Positions 7,545 to 15,627 are shown, numbered from the stretch's first letter. The stretch is DNA of 15,967 bases from Myroides sp. (GCA_018384465.1 JAHAYQ010000263.1:1-15967); one strand, 5' to 3'. Notes: generated by a model from the sequence alone, not told the origin. Program-made: numbers and translations.

Positions 7545-10310
7545 TTAAAAATTAAAAGTTAATTCCATGCCAAAATAAGGTTCGTTCCATAAGTTTCGTT
7601 CTATACTACGTCCATTAAAAGTGTATGGTGCATAATAACTAACCAATCTATTAACAAATAACGATGCCTTTAAATCGCTGTATAAACGTTTGGTAGCTTT
7701 TAAATTGGCAACTACATCAAAGGTGTAATTAGTTGCTAAATTGTCGGTGGTAGATACGTTGCGAACCAACCATTGTTTGTATAAATCTGTTTTATCTGCC
7801 TCTGTAAATTCAAACATTGTTCCGTCTTTATCAAAATAGGCAAAAGGTTCAGCCACGCGGTTGCTTCTTTCTTTGTTTAAAAATAAGGTGCCTTGAAGCG
7901 ATAAAGAAAGGTTCATGTCTAACTCTTTCAAATACGTGTCAATAATTGCGTTGTAATTTAAACCACTGTTTATATAACCTAAATCGTTATTGTAAATACC
8001 CACATACGGAAATGATATGCCACCAATAGATTGTGAAGGACGTTCGTAATGCGGTGTGCTATTTTCATACAATGTTTTAAACCATGCGCCGTTTACTGTA
8101 ATACGCGTATTTATACCTTTAAAGCGAGGTGACTGATAACCAAATTCAATTCCTTTTTTAAGCGTTCTACTACCATTTTCTTGAAGACCATATATACTAA
8201 CATTGTATTGTTCTTCGTAAGGTAAATCGTTTATGTTTGGTTTTTCTGTTAAGTTTTCTAAATCTAAGCCGGTGGCATCGTAACGGTTGTAATAAAAAGT
8301 ATTAAATCTGTTTACCGATCTAAAACCAGATTTCATATCTTCATTAAAATAAGTAATAAAGAATTGGTGGTTGTCGTAAGAAAAATCTAAACGAATTTCT
8401 TTTTTAACATTCTTTGCGGCTACTAAATCGTAATTAGTTACATCTAAGGCGTAGGTCATAAAATTTACATACCTTAAATCAGGATTGCTGTGATGAAAGT
8501 TTAATTGCTGAAAATCAAAATATCTTAAATTTGGATACAGCATTGATAAAGTAGGTTGTTTGTATAATGAACCGTAACCCAACGTAACATCGGTTTTTAA
8601 CTCTTTACCTGCTATGGTGACAAAAGGAGCGTTCCATTGTAAATTAATACGTGGTTCTACATAGATTTTATCGGCTAAGGCATATTGATCGGGCATTCCT
8701 AACATTTTAGAAATACGAGCGCCTGCATAGAAAATAAAACCATGTGTGTTAAAATCATACTGCATTTTATCGCCTACGAAAAAAGCTAAATTTTGATGTG
8801 CTGGTATATCTTTAAACGCTCTAGGCCGTAAACTCATTGTTCTATGAGGCGGTTTTAGTAAATCGTACATTTGCCCCTGACCATTGTTCTTTGAGTATTT
8901 AAAATCGATACCTGTTTCTAAATTGTGTGATATTTTTCCAGTAAAAAATGACGCATCGGTTATTAATTTGTACGACATATCTAACGGACGACCTTCGGTT
9001 TTTAAGTATGAAACATAAGTGAGTTCAGGAAAATATCCGTCGTTTACACCTGTTTCTGTAGCAATAGATACGGCGGTAGGGCCGCCAAGTTGGGTAAGTT
9101 TTGTTTGATTTAAATCTTCGTATCCTTGTCGTACAGAAGTGTTAAGTTGTAAACGGTTAAAGAACTCTGATTTTAACTTTATATCAAAATTATTTACCAA
9201 TGAAAGATATTGTTTTTTGTTTTGATATCGGTCTACTTTAGCATAACCACTATCTGGATCAACTGTTTCATCGTCAATACTTAAATTATAATCCAAATTA
9301 GATTGCCATTTTAATTGATGATCACCTAGCATAAAACGAGCCGTAGAACGTACAGAACCCGAAAAACGTTGGTAGTTTTCATTGGTGTTTCTTGGATCAG
9401 ATTTAGCATCTAAATAATCAATACTGGTGTTAATATCCCAATTATTAGCAATTTTAAATCCTTTTGCGAGATAATATAGTTTGCTGAAACCGTCAATTTT
9501 TAATCGACTTTGCCAGTTGGTTTCGCCTGATTTTCTATTAATTAATATTAAGCCCGATGTTAAATCACCATAAGATGCCGAAGGAATTCCGCGAATAATT
9601 TCTACGCTTTCAATATCATTAGTTGATATGGTACGCATATCGATACCCGTATTATTGGTTTGACGAGAAGTAACTGTATTTGTTGACGACACCATGTGAT
9701 CGGCATATGCTGAAGTTTGCATGTCTGCTGCTGAATTCATCGGGTTACCATCCATTAAAAATTGCACACCCAATGAATTTGTGCGGTATTGCGTACTTGG
9801 CTGTTCAAATTCGCGTATGCTAATGACGTTATTAGACGTTAAATTAGGATCCTGTGCTTTTCCGCCGGGTAATAATTCCAAAAGATCTGTAAAACTTGAT
9901 GGCTGCAAATGTGCCATTGCTTGCCGATCAATTTTTGATGAAGTAACCAACCCTTTACTTTCTTGTGCCGTAATTACAATTTCTTGTAGTTGATAATCTT
10001 GGGTCGTTAGCTGTATGTTTTTACGAGTATTTTGATGTAAACTAATAAATTGCGAAGAAGGATTAAAGTTGATATGCTGAATTTTTAATTCATAATCATC
10101 TTTTTGAACTTGTGTGGTTAAGGTACCATACGCATTTGTTTCATAAGTAAAAATAGTACCTTGCTTGTTTGTCAAAGTTATGTAAGCATCGCTTACAGGA
10201 TTTTTTACGCTATCTGTAACAATTATTTGTAAAGAAATACTTTGCCCGTAGCTTGATAAAGCTACTGTAAATAAACAAATTATCAGTAAATTTTTTAACA
10301 TATGTCCCAT
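7545..10310 (-). CDS. TonB-dependent receptor
   Basis: The protein has 921 residues from the ATG at 10308-10310. A signal peptide (about 1-23, cleavage before QS) is followed by a CarboxypepD_reg-like domain (about 25-105). Next come a TonB-box-like LQEIVITAQE (108-117) and a true plug (about 125-262, with FLMDGNPMN and DIESVEIIRGIPSASYGDLTSG). A 22-strand-type barrel ends in ELTFNF. A YKQPTL (583-588) to NPDL (609-612) stretch matches the FRAP/NPNL region of TonB receptors, with H606-H607 just before NPDL. It should import a scarce large substrate using TonB energy. An upstream TTG (10338-10340) would add ten residues but lies inside the promoter -7 box, so the ATG is preferred; an ATG three codons later is also possible. 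It heads a four-gene operon. It is not SusC-like and has no SusD partner. Substrate unknown. Confidence 0.93.
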   Translation of the reverse strand: MGHMLKNLLIICLFTVALSSYGQSISLQIIVTDSVKNPVSDAYITLTNKQGTIFTYETNAYGTLTTQVQKDDYELKIQHINFNPSSQFISLHQNTRKNIQLTTQDYQLQEIVITAQESKGLVTSSKIDRQAMAHLQPSSFTDLLELLPGGKAQDPNLTSNNVISIREFEQPSTQYRTNSLGVQFLMDGNPMNSAADMQTSAYADHMVSSTNTVTSRQTNNTGIDMRTISTNDIESVEIIRGIPSASYGDLTSGLILINRKSGETNWQSRLKIDGFSKLYYLAKGFKIANNWDINTSIDYLDAKSDPRNTNENYQRFSGSVRSTARFMLGDHQLKWQSNLDYNLSIDDETVDPDSGYAKVDRYQNKKQYLSLVNNFDIKLKSEFFNRLQLNTSVRQGYEDLNQTKLTQLGGPTAVSIATETGVNDGYFPELTYVSYLKTEGRPLDMSYKLITDASFFTGKISHNLETGIDFKYSKNNGQGQMYDLLKPPHRTMSLRPRAFKDIPAHQNLAFFVGDKMQYDFNTHGFIFYAGARISKMLGMPDQYALADKIYVEPRINLQWNAPFVTIAGKELKTDVTLGYGSLYKQPTLSMLYPNLRYFDFQQLNFHHSNPDLRYVNFMTYALDVTNYDLVAAKNVKKEIRLDFSYDNHQFFITYFNEDMKSGFRSVNRFNTFYYNRYDATGLDLENLTEKPNINDLPYEEQYNVSIYGLQENGSRTLKKGIEFGYQSPRFKGINTRITVNGAWFKTLYENSTPHYERPSQSIGGISFPYVGIYNNDLGYINSGLNYNAIIDTYLKELDMNLSLSLQGTLFLNKERSNRVAEPFAYFDKDGTMFEFTEADKTDLYKQWLVRNVSTTDNLATNYTFDVVANLKATKRLYSDLKASLFVNRLVSYYAPYTFNGRSIERNLWNEPYFGMELTFNF

Positions 10311-10318
10311 TACGGATA

Positions 10319-10325
10319 CTCCTTT
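10319..10325 (-). promoter_or_regulatory. Shine-Dalgarno-like site supporting the receptor start at 10310
   Basis: The minus strand reads AAAGGAG, then 8 nt, then ATG at 10310. This is textbook spacing and supports that start. Most Bacteroidota genes, including the others here, lack such a site, so it is unusual and may be chance. Confidence 0.5.
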
Positions 10326-10337
10326 TCTTTGTGGGTG

Positions 10338-10369
10338 CAAAATTATCTAATACAATTAGTTTATCAAAA
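10338..10369 (-). promoter_or_regulatory. Bacteroidota-type promoter of the receptor/DUF4876/DUF6850/peroxidase operon
   Basis: On the minus strand TTTTG (10365-10369) is followed after exactly 19 bp by TAATTTTG (10338-10345), a perfect TAnnTTTG -7 element. Transcription would start near 10332, giving a leader of about 25 nt before the ATG at 10310. A 13-bp palindrome occupies the spacer. Confidence 0.82.
10347..10359. promoter_or_regulatory. Palindrome in the promoter spacer, candidate operator
   Basis: The sequence ctaat-aca-attag is a perfect 5-3-5 inverted repeat lying wholly between the -33 and -7 elements of the receptor operon promoter. A repressor bound there would block RNA polymerase. 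It is short and AT-rich, so chance is possible; it is not a clear match to a Fur box. Confidence 0.35.
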
Positions 10370-10400
10370 CTTATTTAGACTTATTTTTAATTAGGATAAT

Positions 10401-10427
10401 AAAAAAACAGGCAAAAATTGCCTGTTT
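10401..10427 (-). terminator. Intrinsic terminator after barrel protein B
   Basis: On the minus strand a perfect 10-bp stem (10418-10427 with 10405-10414, AAACAGGCAA/TTGCCTGTTT) with a 3-nt loop leads into a seven-T tract. It lies about 20 nt past the stop at 10447 and just upstream of the next promoter. It separates barrel protein B from the receptor operon. Confidence 0.92.
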
Positions 10428-10446
10428 AAACATATATGAAAACAAA

Positions 10447-13257
10447 TTACAAATCTCTCATTCGCTCACGGGGAGGTCCCATACGTCCACCGCGGTTTTG
10501 ATTAGAGTTTGCATTGCCAAATTTGTTGAATTTCCAAGTAAGTGAAAACATTACATAACGTTCTAAAACGGTGTTTTCTTGATCCACAATACTTGTTGGA
10601 TTAATGGTACGTGAAGTGCCTATGTTTTGGTTTAAAATATCGTACACTTTTACTTTAGCAGTAAGGGCTTTGTTTAAAAAGGCGTATGAAACTGCAGTGT
10701 TCCACATAAAGAAATCTTTCTTAAAACCGTCGGCAATATTAGTGTTGTATGTGTAACCAAAATCATTACCCCAAGTTAAATTTTCAGGCCAATAAGTGGT
10801 GGTTTGTAACATAACATTATGCGTCATATAGTTGGTTTTTTCTAAACGATAATTTTCGTATTTAGTGTTGTTTATACCCAAATTATATGATGGTGCTATG
10901 GTTAATAAATCACCGTAATCCCAGGAAATATATGCATTAGGACGAATTTCAACAGAGTTGGCATTATATAATACTCCGTTTGCATATCCTTTATCAGCAT
11001 TGTAACTTACTCTGGTTCCTATACCGTAACGAATGGTGTGTTCGTTGAATTTATACGATTTGTTCCAGTTTCCAAATAAACTTAAGCTGTAAACGCCAGA
11101 AATGTTTTCATAAGTGGTTGTACGTTTTCTGTTTTCATCAAAAATAGTTGATGAGGTGATTTGAGAATCGTAAAAATTGGCATTTGCAAAAACCATCCAT
11201 CCCGAACGCATCTGAAAATTGTAATTGCGGAATCCGGCGCGTAAAGAATGGTATTTAGCTTGATCTAATTCGGCATTACCAACATAGGTTTGCAACGGAT
11301 TATTTAAGCGCTCATAAGGTAAAATTTGCATAGCACTTGGGTTGCTTACATTGTAATTGTAGCTGAAATTTACATTTTTACTTCGATCTAAATTATATCG
11401 AATGCTTGCACGGATATAAGGAGATAAATATTTTTTATCTACCATATATTCATTATTCATATAAATTGCTGATGCGTTGAAATTAGCAATATTTAAACCA
11501 GAATTTAAAGACCAATTTAATTCTTCGCCTTCGTAATTAATGCCTACATAGGGTGTGTTTGTTACAATGTTTGTGTGCGTACGGTTTGATAACCTATCGT
11601 TAAAATCAATAAAACCTTCTGCCGCATCATTAAAATTATACGTGTTTAATAAATCGGTTTGATTGTCGTAATCAATCGTATAACCAAGGTCTAAAAAGGT
11701 ATTTGTAGCAAGTGGTTGTGTATATTCTGCAGTTGCCGAATACTTGTCTGATGTACTTGCAGAACGCTCTTCCTGATTACGAATATCGTCTTCTTCTGTA
11801 CCTTGGTAAAACAAGGTGGTTGAATTGGTTAATCCTAAGCCTGATGTTTTAGAGTTGTTGTTACTTAACTGCAAGCTGAAGTTTTTACCCTGTTCGTTTA
11901 ATTTTTTATTTAATTGGATAGAATTTCGAAACGTAAAACTCTCGGTAGATGAAAACGAATTTTCGTCACTTTCATTAAATAAATTTCCATCAGCGTCCAT
12001 TGATTGAGAGGTGCTTGATGATGTGAAATCGTTCGTGTTTGCTGAAATTTGTGGGTTTACAAATAGGCGAGTGCTAGGGTTTAATTTGTATTCTAAGCGC
12101 ACATCAGCATTGTGATTGGTATTGTTATTTACCCTTTCAGATTGTGATTCGGTTATAAAATCACCATCGGGTAATAAGTTTACAACTCTTGAACGATTGT
12201 TGTTTTTATTTTCGGTATCATTTACATAATAGCTTGCATTAACATCTAAATCTTTAAAAAACTTGTCTGAATAGTTGATACCGCCCATGTGTGTTCGTGT
12301 AATTCCGGTATTGCTTCTAAATCCTCCAGGTCCGCCTGAACGTCCGCCAAAAGTAAGTAATTGACTACGGCCTCCGCCCATATTGTCGAAAATTTCGTCC
12401 ATCGAAAAACTTGTTGCATTAATGTTGTTAGACATTGCTAAAAGAGATATTTTTCGATCACCTTTAAAATAATTAAACAACCCGCTTGATTCGTAACGGT
12501 TAGCATCATCAATAATACTGCCAATACCAGCCATTAGTTTACCCATTAAACCTTTGTTGTTTTCTTCATCAATAGTTAAATTGATACTGGCATTATCGCT
12601 TTTAGCACGTCTGCCAGAAAATTCTTCGGCTTTGGTTTTATAGTCTGTAACTTGTATTTTTTTAATTAGATCGGCAGGTAAATTTTGTAATGCCACCGAT
12701 CCGTCACTACTGAAAAATGGTTTGCCGTTTACCAAAATTTGTGACACTTCTTTACCATTTACCGTGATTTTTTTATCTGCATCAATTTCAACACCTGGAA
12801 GTTCTTTTAACAAAGCTTCTACATTGGCGTCAGGGCGTACTTTAAACGATCGTGCGTTAAATTCAATAGTGTCGTTTTTAACGCGGATAGGCGTATCGGT
12901 AACGATGACAATTTCAGATAGTAAATCCGAATCTGATTCCATCTCAATAATTCCTAAATCTTTATTTTCGGTTAAACTTTCAAACTTCTCTACCTTATCT
13001 TGAAAGCCCAATAATGAAAAGGTTAAAAAAGAGGGTTCTTGTACCGCACGAATATCCATTGTAAACGCACCAACTGCATCGGTGGTAGCATATTGAATAA
13101 GCGTAGAATCTTTTACAGTGGATAAATAAACGGTTAAATCGGTAATTGGTGCTTTTAAATCATCAATTACTTTTCCTTTAATTTGGATGTTTTGAGCAAT
13201 AGTGCCCACTGACCAAAAAAGGATAAAAAACGGAAGTATGGATAATATTTTTTTCAT
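10447..13257 (-). CDS. Outer-membrane beta-barrel protein B (paralogue of protein A)
   Basis: This 936-residue protein has a signal peptide (about 1-21, cleavage at AQ|N). A CarboxypepD_reg-like domain (about 24-108) and a plug-like segment (about 118-217) follow; the latter contains FKVRPDANV, LPGVEID, ILVNGKPFF and VTDYKTKAE. The barrel runs from about 236. Architecture and length match protein A at 739-3513, with 63 of 90 identical residues across the plug-like segment, so the two are paralogues. It carries a glycine-rich stretch (MGGGRS, GGRSGGPGGF) at about residues 293-314 and a 20-residue Arg/Gly/Asn-rich tail after the last strand (MFSLTWKFNKF), both differing from A. It ends before a strong terminator and lies downstream of der. 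As in A no firm TonB box is seen. Cargo and function are unknown; it may be a TonB-linked transporter or a structural barrel. Confidence 0.87.
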   Translation of the reverse strand: MKKILSILPFFILFWSVGTIAQNIQIKGKVIDDLKAPITDLTVYLSTVKDSTLIQYATTDAVGAFTMDIRAVQEPSFLTFSLLGFQDKVEKFESLTENKDLGIIEMESDSDLLSEIVIVTDTPIRVKNDTIEFNARSFKVRPDANVEALLKELPGVEIDADKKITVNGKEVSQILVNGKPFFSSDGSVALQNLPADLIKKIQVTDYKTKAEEFSGRRAKSDNASINLTIDEENNKGLMGKLMAGIGSIIDDANRYESSGLFNYFKGDRKISLLAMSNNINATSFSMDEIFDNMGGGRSQLLTFGGRSGGPGGFRSNTGITRTHMGGINYSDKFFKDLDVNASYYVNDTENKNNNRSRVVNLLPDGDFITESQSERVNNNTNHNADVRLEYKLNPSTRLFVNPQISANTNDFTSSSTSQSMDADGNLFNESDENSFSSTESFTFRNSIQLNKKLNEQGKNFSLQLSNNNSKTSGLGLTNSTTLFYQGTEEDDIRNQEERSASTSDKYSATAEYTQPLATNTFLDLGYTIDYDNQTDLLNTYNFNDAAEGFIDFNDRLSNRTHTNIVTNTPYVGINYEGEELNWSLNSGLNIANFNASAIYMNNEYMVDKKYLSPYIRASIRYNLDRSKNVNFSYNYNVSNPSAMQILPYERLNNPLQTYVGNAELDQAKYHSLRAGFRNYNFQMRSGWMVFANANFYDSQITSSTIFDENRKRTTTYENISGVYSLSLFGNWNKSYKFNEHTIRYGIGTRVSYNADKGYANGVLYNANSVEIRPNAYISWDYGDLLTIAPSYNLGINNTKYENYRLEKTNYMTHNVMLQTTTYWPENLTWGNDFGYTYNTNIADGFKKDFFMWNTAVSYAFLNKALTAKVKVYDILNQNIGTSRTINPTSIVDQENTVLERYVMFSLTWKFNKFGNANSNQNRGGRMGPPRERMRDL

Positions 13258-13261
13258 AATA

Positions 13262-13292
13262 CAAAAATAAGAAAGCGATTCTTCACAAAAAA
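13262..13292 (-). promoter_or_regulatory. Candidate promoter of barrel protein B, possibly giving a leaderless mRNA
   Basis: On the minus strand TATTTTTG (13262-13269), a perfect TAnnTTTG, lies only 4 nt before the ATG at 13257. TTTTTTG (13286-13292) sits 16 bp upstream of it, shorter than the usual 17-23 bp. Transcription would begin at or near the start codon. The match could be chance in this T-rich sequence. Confidence 0.4.
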
Positions 13293-13307
13293 TTGAAAAA
13301 TCGCTTT
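13272..13307 (-). terminator. Probable terminator after der
   Basis: Arms 13299-13307 and 13272-13280 (AAAGCGATT/AATCGCTTT) pair over 9 bp. After one mismatch, three more pairs close a 10-nt loop. On the minus strand the stem is followed by CTTATTTTTG, an interrupted U-tract. It begins 26 nt after the der stop and overlaps the candidate promoter of protein B. Confidence 0.6.
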
Positions 13308-13332
13308 TTATTATGGGTTTACCGATATTTTA

Positions 13333-14643
13333 TTACTTCTGTCTGAAATAAATATCAATAGGTACTCCTTCAAAGTTATATATTTCACGGAGTTTATTTT
13401 CTACATAACGTTTGTATGGATCTTTGATATACTGTGGCAAATTGGCAAAAAACACAAACTGCGGAATAGCTGTTGGTAATTGCATACAATATTTAATTTT
13501 TATGTATTTACCTTTAGTTGCTGGTGGCGGGTTGTGTTCAATAATAGGCAACATGGTTTCGTTAAATTTTGATGTTGCAATGCGTTGTTTACGGTTTTCA
13601 AAAACTTGTACAGCGGCTTCTAATGCTTTTAGTAAGCGTTGTTTATTTAGTGCTGATACAAATAAAATGGGCACATCGGTAAACGGAGCAATTTGCTCGC
13701 GTACTTTTTTCTCGTAATCGCGTGCTGTCATGGTGTCTTTTTCAACCAAATCCCATTTGTTGATTAAGATAACCACACCTTTACGGTTTTTTTCTGCCAA
13801 CCAAAAAATATTTTGATCTTGACCTTCAAAACCTCGGGTTGCATCAACCACTAAAATACAAACATCGGCATGTTCAATAGCACGTACCGAACGCATAACC
13901 GAATAAAATTCTAGGTCTTCTTTAACCTTTGCTTTTCTGCGGATACCTGCCGTATCAACTAAATTAAATTCAAATCCAAAACGGTTGTATTTTGTATCAA
14001 TGGCATCGCGTGTTGTTCCTGCAATATCGGTAACCACAAAACGATCTTCACCAATTAAGGCATTAATGAAACTCGATTTTCCAGCATTTGGTCTACCAAC
14101 TACCGCGAAACGAGGTAATTCATCGTCGGTTTCTTCCACTTCTGGTAATTCAGGTAAAATTTCAACAATTTTATCTAATACTTCACCGGTTCCCGAACCA
14201 CTCATACCCGACATGGTAACGTATTCGCCTAAACCTAAATTGTAAAATTCAAAAGCATCTTGTTCGCGTTTGGCGTTATCTACTTTATTTACAACCAATA
14301 AAACGGGTTTGGTTATTTTGCGAAGTAGTTTTGCCACTTCGTCATCCATTGGTGTAATTCCTTCTTCTACATCAACCAAAAATACAATAGCATCGGCTTC
14401 GTCTATGGCTAATTCTACTTGCTTACGTATTTCGGCCTCAAAAATATCATCTGAACCTTTAATATATCCACCGGTATCAATAACCGAAAATTCTTTTCCG
14501 TTCCATTCACTTTTTCCATAATTACGATCTCTGGTAACACCACTTACCGAATCTACTATGGCTTCGCGTCTTTGTATAAGACGGTTAAAAAAGGTAGACT
14601 TTCCTACATTAGGTCTACCTACAATTGCTACAATGTTGCTCAT
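13333..14643 (-). CDS. der: Ribosome-biogenesis GTPase Der (EngA)
   Basis: This 436-residue protein has the hallmark of Der: two GTPase domains in tandem plus a C-terminal KH-like domain. Domain 1 has GRPNVGKST (9-17), TRD (37-39), DTGG (56-59) and NKVD (119-122). Domain 2 has GRPNAGKSS (183-191), TTRD (210-213), DTAG (230-233), NKWD (295-298) and SAL (330-332). The KH-like part covers about 350-436. Der acts in the cytoplasm on late assembly of the 50S ribosomal subunit and is generally essential. All nucleotide-binding motifs are intact and the length is usual. The ATG start is 9 codons before the first P-loop, as expected. It follows era by 27 nt on the same strand, so the two are probably one transcript; the gap holds no terminator. 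Confidence 0.98.
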   Translation of the reverse strand: MSNIVAIVGRPNVGKSTFFNRLIQRREAIVDSVSGVTRDRNYGKSEWNGKEFSVIDTGGYIKGSDDIFEAEIRKQVELAIDEADAIVFLVDVEEGITPMDDEVAKLLRKITKPVLLVVNKVDNAKREQDAFEFYNLGLGEYVTMSGMSGSGTGEVLDKIVEILPELPEVEETDDELPRFAVVGRPNAGKSSFINALIGEDRFVVTDIAGTTRDAIDTKYNRFGFEFNLVDTAGIRRKAKVKEDLEFYSVMRSVRAIEHADVCILVVDATRGFEGQDQNIFWLAEKNRKGVVILINKWDLVEKDTMTARDYEKKVREQIAPFTDVPILFVSALNKQRLLKALEAAVQVFENRKQRIATSKFNETMLPIIEHNPPPATKGKYIKIKYCMQLPTAIPQFVFFANLPQYIKDPYKRYVENKLREIYNFEGVPIDIYFRQK

Positions 14644-14650
14644 ATTACTT

Positions 14651-14665
14651 CACTTTTAAAAAGTG
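14651..14665. other. Small hairpin in the era-der gap
   Basis: The sequence cacttt-taa-aaagtg is a 6-bp inverted repeat with a 3-nt loop, 8 nt before the der start. No U-tract follows on the minus strand, so it is not a terminator. It could affect der translation or mRNA processing, or be neutral. Confidence 0.35.
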
Positions 14666-14670
14666 TGATT

Positions 14671-15555
14671 TTATTTTTGTTGATACCCGAAACGACGTAA
14701 CTGAAACTGATTATTTCGCCAGTCTTTATTTACTTTTACAAACAATTCTATGTGTACCTGCTTGTCAAAAAACTTTTCCATTTCGGCACGGGCTTCCATT
14801 CCTACTTTTTTCAAAGCGGCGCCTTTATGACCAATAATGATTCCTTTTTGACTGTCGCGCTCAACCATTATTACGGCTTTAATGTGAATAATCTTTTCTT
14901 CTTCTTTAAATTCTTCTGTTTCGATTTCAACCGAATACGGAATTTCTTTTTGATAGTTTAAAAGAATTTTTTCACGTATAATTTCATTAACAAAGAAACG
15001 TTCGGGTTTGTCAGTCAATGCGTCTTTTGGATAATAAGGTGGCGATTCTGGTAATAACTCTAAAATGCGGTTAAAAACGGTATCTACGTTAAAATTGTTT
15101 AAAGCTGATAAAGGATAAATTTCAGCATTTGGCACTTTTTCTTTCCATAATTGCACCTGTTCTTCTAATTGTTCTTGGTTCGATTTGTCGATTTTGTTCA
15201 ACAACAATAAAACCGGAACCTTTGCATGAGTGATTTTTTTAAAGAAAGCTTCGTCTTTCAATTCGCGCTCGCCAATTTCCACCATATACAATAATATGTC
15301 TGCATCTTCAAACGCCGATTTTACAAAATCCATCATCGAAGTTTGTAACTCGTAAGCAGGTTTGATGATTCCTGGTGTATCAGAAAAAACCATTTGAAAG
15401 TCGTCGCCGTTTACAATTCCGAAAATACGGTGGCGGGTTGTTTGTGCTTTAGAAGTAATGATTGATAAACGCTCACCAATAAAAGCATTCATTAATGTTG
15501 ATTTTCCTACATTTGGATTTCCGATGATATTTATAAAACCAGCTTTGTGCGACAT
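14671..15555 (-). CDS. era: GTPase Era
   Basis: The protein has 294 residues from the ATG at 15553-15555, starting MSHKAGFINIIG. Motifs are GNPNVGKST (12-20), TTRHRI (39-44), DTPG (59-62), NKID (120-123) and SAL (150-152). A C-terminal type-2 KH domain follows, with its GHKG loop at 242-245. Era binds the 3' end of 16S rRNA through this KH domain and helps 30S subunit maturation. Motifs and length are typical. A longer frame from a GTG at 15598-15600 would add 15 residues, but that codon lies upstream of a perfect -7 promoter box (15574-15581), and other Era proteins begin close to MSHKAGF. It heads an era-der transcript and is divergent from the tRNA genes. Confidence 0.98.
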   Translation of the reverse strand: MSHKAGFINIIGNPNVGKSTLMNAFIGERLSIITSKAQTTRHRIFGIVNGDDFQMVFSDTPGIIKPAYELQTSMMDFVKSAFEDADILLYMVEIGERELKDEAFFKKITHAKVPVLLLLNKIDKSNQEQLEEQVQLWKEKVPNAEIYPLSALNNFNVDTVFNRILELLPESPPYYPKDALTDKPERFFVNEIIREKILLNYQKEIPYSVEIETEEFKEEEKIIHIKAVIMVERDSQKGIIIGHKGAALKKVGMEARAEMEKFFDKQVHIELFVKVNKDWRNNQFQLRRFGYQQK

Positions 15556-15573
15556 AATTTCTGTAATAATTTG

Positions 15574-15581
15574 CAAAGTTA
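15574..15581 (-). promoter_or_regulatory. -7 promoter element of era-der
   Basis: The minus strand reads TAACTTTG, a perfect TAnnTTTG, 18 nt before the era ATG, which predicts a short leader of about 13 nt. No clean TTG or TTTG lies at the expected -33 distance; the region there reads GTGTTTAATG, so the upstream element is degenerate. Confidence 0.65.
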
Positions 15582-15627
15582 CAGAATAATCATTAAACAC
15601 ACTAATTTAATAATTTTATCAAAAAAG

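Noticed and set aside
10311..10340. Ten-residue N-terminal extension of the TonB receptor from a TTG
   Set aside because: The TTG is part of the promoter -7 box and would not be transcribed; the signal peptide begins normally after the ATG at 10310.
739..13257. SusC/SusD-type polysaccharide utilisation locus
   Set aside because: No SusD-like lipoprotein, glycoside hydrolase or sensor regulator is present; the barrels are not of SusC length or architecture.
15556..15600. Fifteen-residue extension of Era from a GTG
   Set aside because: It lies upstream of and across a perfect -7 promoter element, and Era proteins normally begin close to the P-loop.
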